NCBI GenBank assembly: GCA_947624455.1
Contig: CANQKL010000003.1
Coordinates: forward strand, 1 to 32,912
Source: an uncultured Clostridia bacterium
GTDB lineage: Bacteria > Bacillota > Clostridia > UMGS1883
DNA: 32,912 bases
Direction: 5' to 3'
Shown: piece after piece, positions 1-5,870 of the stretch
Layout: each line of letters starts with the position of its first letter
Numbering within the stretch: the stretch's first letter is position 1
Notes under the pieces: generated by a model
What the model was told of the DNA's origin: nothing
Seen by the model: only the letters and a program-made list of their open reading frames with translations
Databases searched by the model: none
Position numbers and translations under genes: made by a program

Positions 1-1
1 A

Positions 2-2323
2 ACTCAGCCTCACATTTCCACCGAGCGGGCCTACTGGTTCACTCAGGCTTATAAAAAATACGAGGGCAGCGTTGATATCCCCGTTCTGCGGGCGCTGGCC
101 TTTAAAACCTATATGGAAAACCGCAGCCTTTGCATAAACGACGGCGAGCTTATAGTAGGGGAGAAGGGTACCGGCCCCCAGTGCGCACCTACCTTCCCCG
201 AGCTTTGCTGCCACACCCTCGAGGATCTTCAGGTCATGAACGACCGGGAGCTTATAAACTTTACGGTTGACGAGGAGACTCGGCGCGTACACGCCCAGGA
301 GATAATCCCCTATTGGGAGCATCGGAGCATCCGCGAAAAGATAATGAGGTCTACCGACCAACAGTGGAAGGATTGCTACGCTGCGGGTATGTTCACTGAA
401 TTTATGGAGCAGCGAGGCCCCGGCCATACCGGCGGCGGCAACGGGTTCTACCACAAGGGATTCAGCGACTACAAAAAGGATATCGCCAGAAAAATGGCGG
501 AATTGGACTTTACCAATGACCTCAGAGCCTATGACAAGAAGGCGGAGCTGGAGGCTATGGACATAGCCTGCGACGCCATCATAATCTATGGCCGCCGTTA
601 CAGCGCCTATGCCGCCGAGTTGGCTGCAAAGGAGACAGATCCCCAGAAAAAGGCCGATCTGACCCTCATTAGCGAAAACTGCGCCGTTGTGCCTGAGTTC
701 GCTCCCAGAACTTTCCATCAGGCCTTACAGATGTACTGGTTCGTGCATATCGGCGTTACCAGCGAAGTCAATCCGTGGGACGCTTTCACGCCCGGGCGTC
801 TTGACCAGCATACCTATCCTTTCTATAAAAAGGATGTGGAGGACGGCGTCATGAACTATGACAAGGCCCGTGAACTCATGGAGTGCCTGTGGATAAAGTT
901 CAACAATCAGCCCGCGCCTCCCAAGGTGGGAATAACGCTTAAGGAGAGCGGCACCTATACGGATTTCGCAAACCTTAACACCGGCGGCATCACTCCCGAC
1001 GGCAAGGACGGCGTGAACCCCGTGAGCTATATCATTCTTGACACCATGGATGAAATGAAGCTCCTCCAGCCCTCCAGCAACGTGCAGATATCTAAAAAGA
1101 CCCCCAAGGAATTTCTCCTCCGCGCCTGTGAGATTAGCCGTAAGGGCTGGGGCCAGCCCGCCTTTTATAACACCGAGGCGATTATTCAGGAGCTGCTCAA
1201 TGCCGGAAAGTCCATTGAGGACGCCCGCTGCGGCAGCGCAACCGGCTGTGTTGAGACTGGCTGTCTGGGCAAGGAGAGCTACGTACTCACCGGCTACTTC
1301 AACACTCCAAAGGTGCTGGAGATAACCCTTAACAACGGCTATGACAAATACACCGGCAAGCAGATCGGACTGGCCACTGGCTATGCCGGGGACTATAAGA
1401 GCTATGATGAGCTTTGGGCTGCCTTTGAAAAGCAGATGAACTATTTCATCGACATCAAGATCAGGGGCAACAATATAATTGAAAAGATCTATTCCGAGTA
1501 TATGCCCGTGCCTTTCCTCAGCGTAATTATGGATGACTGCATCGAAAAGGCCACCGACTACAACTGCGGCGGCGCCAGATATAACACCAACTACATTCAA
1601 GGCGTTGGCATAGGCACCATAACCGACAGCCTCAGCGCGATAAAGTACAACGTTTTTGATAATCATAACTTTACCATGGATCAGCTTAAGGCGGCTATTG
1701 ACGCCAACTTTGAAGGCTATGAGGATATTTATAACAAGGTGGCCAATCATTCTCCCAAGTACGGTAATGACGACGATTACGCCGACGCCATCATGCAGGA
1801 CGTGTTTAATGCCTATTACGCCGCCGTCACCGGCCGTCCCACTGTAAAGGGAGGCGTCTACCGTATAGATATGCTGCCCACGACCTGCCACGTATATTTT
1901 GGCGAGGTTTGCGGCGCTCTGCCCAACGGCCGTCTGGCTGGCAAGCCTGTATCTGAGGGCATTTCTCCCGAAAAGGGAGCCGACAGAAAGGGTCCCACAG
2001 CCGTTATCAACTCCTGCGCTAAGATGGATCATCTCAAGACCGGCGGCACCCTTCTCAACCAGAAGTTCACCCCCAAGGTCGTTGAGGGCCAGGAGGGCCT
2101 GGAAAATATGGCGGCTCTGATCCGTTCCTACTTTGCAATGGACGGCCATCACATCCAGTTCAACGTTATCGACCGGGCAACTCTGCTCGACGCTCAGGCT
2201 CATCCCGAGGAGTACAAGGATCTTATCGTTCGGGTCGCGGGCTACAGCGATCATTTCCGTAACCTGAGCAAGGCCCTTCAGGACGAAATAATCAACCGCA
2301 CCGAGCAGAGCTTCAGCTGCTAA
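2..2323 (+). CDS. hypD: trans-4-hydroxy-L-proline dehydratase (glycyl radical enzyme), 5' end cut off by the window
   Basis: Removes water from trans-4-hydroxy-L-proline to give pyrroline-5-carboxylate, in the anaerobic cytoplasm, by glycyl radical chemistry. The frame is open from base 2, before the first ATG at 113, and the upstream residues (PHISTERAYW, YKKYEGSVDIPVLRAL) are family-like, so the gene starts outside the window; 773 residues are visible of a usual ~790. The thiyl-radical site is GCVETG with the Cys codon at 1247-1249 and the catalytic Glu two residues on. The glycyl-radical loop RVAGYSDHF has its Gly codon at 2240-2242. NPWDAFTPGRLDQH and the Cys-x-Glu arrangement fit HypD better than pyruvate formate-lyase, and the whole sequence resembles the Clostridioides difficile enzyme as I remember it. 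No activase or pyrroline-5-carboxylate reductase gene follows; they may lie upstream. The glycyl radical class is near certain, the substrate likely. Confidence 0.9.
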   Translation, partial: TQPHISTERAYWFTQAYKKYEGSVDIPVLRALAFKTYMENRSLCINDGELIVGEKGTGPQCAPTFPELCCHTLEDLQVMNDRELINFTVDEETRRVHAQEIIPYWEHRSIREKIMRSTDQQWKDCYAAGMFTEFMEQRGPGHTGGGNGFYHKGFSDYKKDIARKMAELDFTNDLRAYDKKAELEAMDIACDAIIIYGRRYSAYAAELAAKETDPQKKADLTLISENCAVVPEFAPRTFHQALQMYWFVHIGVTSEVNPWDAFTPGRLDQHTYPFYKKDVEDGVMNYDKARELMECLWIKFNNQPAPPKVGITLKESGTYTDFANLNTGGITPDGKDGVNPVSYIILDTMDEMKLLQPSSNVQISKKTPKEFLLRACEISRKGWGQPAFYNTEAIIQELLNAGKSIEDARCGSATGCVETGCLGKESYVLTGYFNTPKVLEITLNNGYDKYTGKQIGLATGYAGDYKSYDELWAAFEKQMNYFIDIKIRGNNIIEKIYSEYMPVPFLSVIMDDCIEKATDYNCGGARYNTNYIQGVGIGTITDSLSAIKYNVFDNHNFTMDQLKAAIDANFEGYEDIYNKVANHSPKYGNDDDYADAIMQDVFNAYYAAVTGRPTVKGGVYRIDMLPTTCHVYFGEVCGALPNGRLAGKPVSEGISPEKGADRKGPTAVINSCAKMDHLKTGGTLLNQKFTPKVVEGQEGLENMAALIRSYFAMDGHHIQFNVIDRATLLDAQAHPEEYKDLIVRVAGYSDHFRNLSKALQDEIINRTEQSFSC

Positions 2324-2377
2324 GTTAAAATTTGGCAAAGTCCGTCAAATTCAGATTTTTTCCTACATTATAATTTT

Positions 2378-2394
2378 ATAACAATACTGTAACA
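2378..2394 (-). promoter_or_regulatory. WalR (YycF)-type box upstream of the 83-residue gene
   Basis: On the minus strand this reads TGTTAC-AGTAT-TGTTAT, a full match to the Firmicute WalR consensus TGTWAH-N5-TGTWAH. It ends 4 bp before the -35 hexamer of the next promoter, a position typical for activator binding. The match is seen; the function is inferred. Confidence 0.5.
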
Positions 2395-2398
2395 AGGC

Positions 2399-2427
2399 TT
2401 GACTTTTTTACAATTTTAGTGTAAGAT
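2399..2427 (+). promoter_or_regulatory. Sigma-A promoter of the 83-residue gene
   Basis: TTGACT (2399-2404), 17-bp spacer, TAAGAT (2422-2427). Transcription would begin near 2434, about 40 bp before the GTG start. Confidence 0.7.
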
Positions 2428-2475
2428 AAAGTGTAGGCAGAACGATGCCTAAATAAAGACGAGGAGGTTTTCAAA

Positions 2476-2727
2476 GTGGCAAAATTTGAAATCCACGATC
2501 TTGACGTGGCAGCTTTTGTGAAGGAGCTCAACAACTGCAAGGGCGAGGTCATAATGACCACTCCCGAGGGAGATTCCATCAATCTCCAGTCCGCTTTCTG
2601 CCGTGTGATCGGTATAATGAAGATCGTTGAGGGCGGTAAGCTCAGCAAGGCCACTATCGAGTGCAAGGATCCCGAGGATGAAAGCCGTATGTTTAAGCTC
2701 AATCTTTACGGCCACGCCGCCGAATGA
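2476..2727 (+). CDS. Small hypothetical protein (83 residues)
   Basis: I do not recognise the family. The product is soluble with no signal peptide or membrane segment. It alternates acidic and basic residues, has two cysteines (in SAFCRV and IECKDP), and its predicted strand-turn pattern suggests a small alpha/beta or beta-rich fold (EVIMTTPEGDSINL, then a helix-like CRVIGIMKIVEGGK, then SKATIEC and MFKLNLYG). The start is GTG at 2476, fixed by a strong GAGGAGG ribosome binding site at 2461-2467. It is a single-gene unit: a sigma-A promoter precedes it and a strong hairpin follows. A WalR-type box sits just upstream of the promoter, so it may belong to the WalR regulon. Codon use resembles the neighbours, so it is probably a native gene. 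Confidence 0.85.
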   Translation: MAKFEIHDLDVAAFVKELNNCKGEVIMTTPEGDSINLQSAFCRVIGIMKIVEGGKLSKATIECKDPEDESRMFKLNLYGHAAE

Positions 2728-2746
2728 TCCGATACTTAAATCAGGT

Positions 2747-2776
2747 AAGCGCCTGTGTCATTTGACACAGGCGCTT
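2747..2776 (+). terminator. Terminator-like hairpin after the 83-residue gene
   Basis: A perfect 14-bp inverted repeat (2747-2760 with 2763-2776) around a 2-base centre, 19 bp after the stop codon. No T-tract follows, so it could be a processing or stability hairpin instead of a classic intrinsic terminator. Confidence 0.5.
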
Positions 2777-2815
2777 CAGTCTGCCAATAAATTCGCTATG
2801 TAACCTGGAGGCACG

Positions 2816-3294
2816 GGGGCTGTCCAAAAAATCGTGCAGAACGGCATCGAAACAAGCGTTGCATCGCTTGTTCTGATTTCTTCAAAATCAGAACAATGGC
2901 TCGCGCCGCTGTTCCTCCTTTTCCCCACAAACAACTTCGTTGTTTGTGGGGCGTTGGCACATAAAACTCGCAAAAGGTTGTTAGTGAGCCAAAGCCGCAG
3001 CGAGGGCCGTTTTAGGCCCGAAGCAGGCGACGCGAACGTGACCTTTTGCGAAAAGGAGGAGCAAGCCTTCGCGCGACGACATTTTTTCGAAAGAAAAAAG
3101 CGTCGGAGCAAAGACAGGCTTTGCTCCGACGCCGCCGAGCGGTGATTTTCGTTCGTAGTCCAAGGGCATAAAATGAGAAAATTCGCTCGTAAGGGCGAAT
3201 TTTCTACATTAATACGTTATTTAATTGACTGCTTACATAATGCTATAATTTACCTTAAACGCCCTTGGACGATCTGCGCCATTTTTTACAGCCC
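2816..3294. repeat. Hairpin-rich non-coding repeat element with inverted ends (MITE-like)
   Basis: This ~480-bp stretch between two genes has no convincing gene. Its ends are inverted copies of each other: GGGGCTGT at 2816 followed by an A-run and GCAGA, against the reverse complement of 3271-3294, with about 22 of 25 bases matching if a 2-base gap is allowed. Inside are stacked hairpins: 2851-2872 (8-bp stem), 2868-2896 (12), 2923-2951 (13, loop TTC), 2970-3050 (10-bp outer stem), 3100-3132 (14) and 3176-3205 (11). A further inverted repeat of GTCCAAGGGC/GCCCTTGGAC brackets 3158-3270. Its left ~135 bp recur inverted at 23969-24103. No clear target duplication was found. It may be a mobile MITE or a composite of two insertions. 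Confidence 0.65.
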
Positions 3295-3322
3295 CTCACA
3301 CAGGTAGTCTTGCTTTTGTCCC

Positions 3323-3352
3323 GTATAAAGCCGCTTCCCGCTGTGCATAATA
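3323..3352 (+). promoter_or_regulatory. Forespore sigma-G (sigma-F-like) promoter of sigG
   Basis: GTATA (3323-3327), 18-bp spacer, CATAATA (3346-3352). This agrees fully with the sigma-G consensus known from Bacillus (GHATR-N18-CATNHTA). It implies positive autoregulation of sigG, with transcription starting about 20 bp before the ATG. Confidence 0.7.
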
Positions 3353-3378
3353 ATGTCAGCAAGGGGGTATATGTTTTG

Positions 3379-4149
3379 ATGACAAGCAAGGTTGAGATAT
3401 GCGGAGTCAATACATCAAAGCTGCCGACGCTGACAGCGGAAGAAAAAAAGGAGCTTTTTCCCAAAATAAAGGCTGGCGATCGGACGGCCCGTGACAAGTT
3501 CATTAAGGGAAATCTGCGGCTGGTGCTTAGCATTATCGGTCGCTTCAATAACCGCGGCGAATATGTGGACGATTTGTTTCAGGTGGGCTGCGTGGGACTT
3601 ATCAAGGCTATCGACAATTTTGACCTGAGCCAGAACGTACAGTTTTCCACCTACGCCGTGCCTATGATAATCGGCGAGATACGCCGTTATCTGAGGGACA
3701 ACAATTCCGTACGGGTCAGCCGCTCGCTCCGGGATATAGCCTATAAAGCCCTGTGCGTCAAGGAAAAACTCATAAACCGTACCCAGCGGGAGCCGACCAT
3801 AGATGAAATAGCCAAAGAGCTGGATCTGCCAAAAACCGATGTTGTGATGGCTTTGGACGCGGTACAGGAGCCTATATCTCTGTTTGAGCCGGTTTATCAC
3901 GATGGGGGAGACACGGTTTTTGTCATGGATCAGGTCAGCGACGATAAAAACCTGGACGAAGTGTGGATAGAGCAGATATCGCTGAGAGAGGCGCTGAATA
4001 AGCTGCCAAAGAAGGAGCATACAATCATTGATCTAAGGTTTTTCAAGGGTAGGACTCAGACCGAGGTGGCGGGCGAGATAGGAATAAGCCAGGCCCAGGT
4101 CAGCCGCATTGAAAAGAGCGCAATAGAGCATCTGAGAAAAAGCCTGTAA
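3379..4149 (+). CDS. sigG: RNA polymerase sporulation sigma factor SigG (late forespore)
   Basis: Directs RNA polymerase to late forespore genes during endospore formation. The 256 residues begin VEICGVNTSKLP, the family's hallmark N-terminus. Region 2 follows (NLRLVLSIIGRFNNRGEYVDDLFQVG, then FSTYAVPMIIGEIRRYLRDN), then region 3 and a region 4 helix-turn-helix (GRTQTEVAGEIGISQAQVSRIEK). The open frame extends upstream to 3265, but those residues are not family-like and come from the neighbouring repeat. ATG 3379 gives the standard N-terminus and is preceded by AAGGGGG at 3361-3367, 11 bases away, slightly long. A consensus sigma-G promoter lies just upstream. The usual neighbours spoIIGA and sigE are absent; the gene stands alone. 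Identification is near certain. Confidence 0.97.
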   Translation: MTSKVEICGVNTSKLPTLTAEEKKELFPKIKAGDRTARDKFIKGNLRLVLSIIGRFNNRGEYVDDLFQVGCVGLIKAIDNFDLSQNVQFSTYAVPMIIGEIRRYLRDNNSVRVSRSLRDIAYKALCVKEKLINRTQREPTIDEIAKELDLPKTDVVMALDAVQEPISLFEPVYHDGGDTVFVMDQVSDDKNLDEVWIEQISLREALNKLPKKEHTIIDLRFFKGRTQTEVAGEIGISQAQVSRIEKSAIEHLRKSL

Positions 4150-4164
4150 GAGGTCCTCATAAAA

Positions 4165-4193
4165 GGAATAACCGTGGCTTCCACGGTTATTCC
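4165..4193 (+). terminator. Hairpin after sigG
   Basis: Perfect 13-bp stem (4165-4177 with 4181-4193), loop CTT, 15 bp after the sigG stop. It lacks a long T-tract but is the best candidate terminator of sigG. Confidence 0.55.
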
Positions 4194-4219
4194 AGAGCGC
4201 TGACCTTTATCAACGCTCT

Positions 4220-4250
4220 TCAAAGGGGAACCCGAACGGTTCCCCTTTGA
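4220..4250. terminator. Second strong hairpin downstream of sigG
   Basis: Perfect 13-bp stem (4220-4232 with 4238-4250) and a 5-base loop. The stem opens with T and three As on one strand and closes with TTTGA on the other, so it could end transcription from either side before the insertion sequence. Confidence 0.45.
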
Positions 4251-4283
4251 GAAAACCTCTCCGCATCGGGCGCTTTCGCTTAC

Positions 4284-4291
4284 GAAATATC
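4284..4291. repeat. Left target-site duplication of the ISL3-type element
   Basis: GAAATATC directly before the left inverted repeat; the identical octamer follows the right end at 5721-5728. Eight base pairs is the usual duplication length for ISL3 elements. Confidence 0.9.
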
Positions 4292-4339
4292 GGCTCTATG
4301 TCAAGAATAGTGGTGTAAAATCCTGCAAAGAATTTACGA

Positions 4340-4372
4340 AACAGGTTTCGGCTCAAGCCGAGGCCTGTTTTT
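4340..4372 (+). terminator. Intrinsic terminator inside the left end of the insertion sequence
   Basis: Two-part stem (AACAGG with CCTGTT, and TCGGC with GCCGA) followed by five Ts at 4368-4372. In plus orientation it would stop transcription arriving from the sigG side from running antisense into the transposase gene. Confidence 0.6.
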
Positions 4373-4380
4373 CATATGGA

Positions 4381-5595
4381 TTATGCCACGCCTTGTTTGC
4401 TATCTTGCCAATAAAACATAAATAATATTCGATTTCGAAATCTCTTGAAGTTCCTGTAGCCATAAGCATTGCGTTTCAAGACCTTGATTTTGTTGTTGCA
4501 CCCTTCCGTAAAGCCGTTTGTGTACCCATATTTAAAGGAATTCAGTATACCTTTTCCCCAAGCGATAAACGTGTTTCCACAGTTTTCGTACTCAATTAGC
4601 CCACTGTTTTGCGCCTCAAGTATCCAAGCGCCCATGAGTTTGGCTGAACTTTCCGGCTCTTTTGCATCCAGAACTTCATAAAACCGCTCCTTTAGATGAT
4701 ACGCCTGACGAAGCTCGTGGGAGAGATACAGCATTGCCTCCACAAGTTCCCGCTCGTATTTCGTAAGTTTCCTCCCTCGCTTTGTGAGCAGCCTCTTAGA
4801 GTGTTTTAACAGCTTCCTGTACTTTCCCCCCAGCCGCTTTTGCTCCCTCTTCCTAACCGCCTCAAATGCCCATACGCACTGTCGGACAAAGTGATATTTG
4901 TCCACAATCTGTGCGGCGTTTTTGAAATAAGTATCAGCCAAATCGGCATAAGGTCTCCACATATCTGACACAAAAAACTTTACCTTATCCCGTTTTTCCT
5001 TGCCATATCCTCTCAAATACTCGATTAGGTGGCTGTTATTTCTGTCCGGCAGAATATCCAATACCCGTCCATGCGCCGGATCGGTAAGTATGCACTGGTA
5101 CTTATGAGTGCCGGTATTGCCTTTGAATTCATCTATGGCGAAAACCTCCGGAAGTCCGGTGGGATGGGGCATTTCCACCGCGTCGAATATCCTGATAACA
5201 GAGGAAATTGAAATACTATTATCCCTTGCCACGGAGGAGAAGGAACGTTCGTTGCTCAAAGCCTCAATAATCTTAGAGATAAAGCGCAGCGTCATTTGTC
5301 GGCGGCGGGCGACAAAGGTGTTTTTCTCGGGGAAGCACTTGCCGCAGCCGGTGCAGCGATATCTGCGGCGACGATAGGCCAGAGTGAGGCTGCGTCCGGC
5401 GACTGACAGATCCTTTATGTGACGGACGCGGTAGTCGTGGACACGGGAAGTCTTGCAGCCGCAGGCCGGGCAGATGTGTTCTGTTACGGGCATTTCTATA
5501 TGAACCGTCAACCTGTTTTCGGCGGTTTCAATATTTCTTACTATTACCCCTTGAAAATCGAGAATTTGTGTTGTATAATTATTGTTAGAGAGCAT
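4381..5595 (-). CDS. tnp: ISL3-family DDE transposase (404 residues)
   Basis: Catalyses movement of the surrounding insertion sequence. The N-terminus has a zinc-binding part (CPAC at residues 42-45; CTGCGKC at 81-87), then a helix-turn-helix-like segment around residues 118-140. The DDE catalytic core shows Asp155 in FAIDEFKG, Asp211 in FFVSDMWRPYADL and a probable Glu364 in GFTEGCNNKIK, the last being a hallmark ISL3 motif followed by RNFKRFRNRI. The frame is open upstream to 5772, beyond the end of the element, so that extension cannot be native. ATG at 5595 has a strong CAGGAGGAAA ribosome binding site (5601-5610, minus strand) and gives the usual family length. The gene is intact with no frameshift. 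Confidence 0.95.
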   Translation of the reverse strand: MLSNNNYTTQILDFQGVIVRNIETAENRLTVHIEMPVTEHICPACGCKTSRVHDYRVRHIKDLSVAGRSLTLAYRRRRYRCTGCGKCFPEKNTFVARRRQMTLRFISKIIEALSNERSFSSVARDNSISISSVIRIFDAVEMPHPTGLPEVFAIDEFKGNTGTHKYQCILTDPAHGRVLDILPDRNNSHLIEYLRGYGKEKRDKVKFFVSDMWRPYADLADTYFKNAAQIVDKYHFVRQCVWAFEAVRKREQKRLGGKYRKLLKHSKRLLTKRGRKLTKYERELVEAMLYLSHELRQAYHLKERFYEVLDAKEPESSAKLMGAWILEAQNSGLIEYENCGNTFIAWGKGILNSFKYGYTNGFTEGCNNKIKVLKRNAYGYRNFKRFRNRILFMFYWQDSKQGVA

Positions 5596-5720
5596 ATTTG
5601 TTTCCTCCTGTCTGGATTTAGGGGTAAATTCATTATACAGGATTTTTTCCAAATATGCTCTCTCTTTTTTGCTTTTTTGAGAGACGGTTTTTGGGACACC
5701 ACTATTTATAGTATAGAACC

Positions 5721-5728
5721 GAAATATC
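5721..5728. repeat. Right target-site duplication of the ISL3-type element
   Basis: GAAATATC, identical to 4284-4291. Confidence 0.9.
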
Positions 5729-5734
5729 CCGATT

Positions 5735-5777
5735 AAAGTATGAAATCCCGGGTACACGCCCCGGGATTTCATACTTT
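5735..5777. terminator. Strong hairpin downstream of the six-repeat secreted protein gene
   Basis: Perfect 18-bp stem (5735-5752 with 5760-5777), 7-base loop. Read on the minus strand it lies about 95 bp after the stop of the secreted protein gene. A second hairpin, TCGAAAGGGA with TCCCTTTCGA (5781-5790, 5793-5802), stands next to it. They probably end transcription of the minus-strand gene; before the insertion sequence arrived they would also have faced sigG. Confidence 0.6.
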
Positions 5778-5870
5778 ATATCGAAAGGGAACTCCCTTTC
5801 GAGCTATTCCCCTGATTTAGAGGGTTATAATTATGATGCCTGTATGATGCCTGTTCTATTTTACCGTCCG

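Larger units (their letters stand above)
4292..5720 (-). mobile_element. Complete ISL3-family insertion sequence (1,429 bp)
   Basis: The ends are imperfect terminal inverted repeats of about 25 bp (4292-4316 and 5696-5720; 19 of 25 bases match, the inner ATAGTGGTGT identical). They are flanked by the perfect duplication GAAATATC. One intact transposase gene on the minus strand fills most of it, with no passenger gene. An intrinsic terminator lies inside the left end. The intact frame and perfect duplication suggest recent insertion. It landed between the convergent ends of sigG and the six-repeat secreted protein, so it probably did not disrupt a gene. Confidence 0.95.

Noticed and set aside
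725..2338. Antisense 537-codon frame over hypD
   Set aside because: Shadow of the coding frame; no family resemblance and no ribosome binding site.
2834..3145. Short overlapping frames in the repeat element (103 and 111 codons)
   Set aside because: They run through hairpin sequence, have no ribosome binding site and no recognisable protein features.
3265..3378. Longer N-terminus for SigG
   Set aside because: The added 38 residues come from repeat sequence and the sigma-G promoter; ATG 3379 gives the family N-terminus.
5596..5772. Longer N-terminus for the transposase
   Set aside because: It would begin outside the insertion sequence end at 5720, so it cannot belong to the mobile gene.
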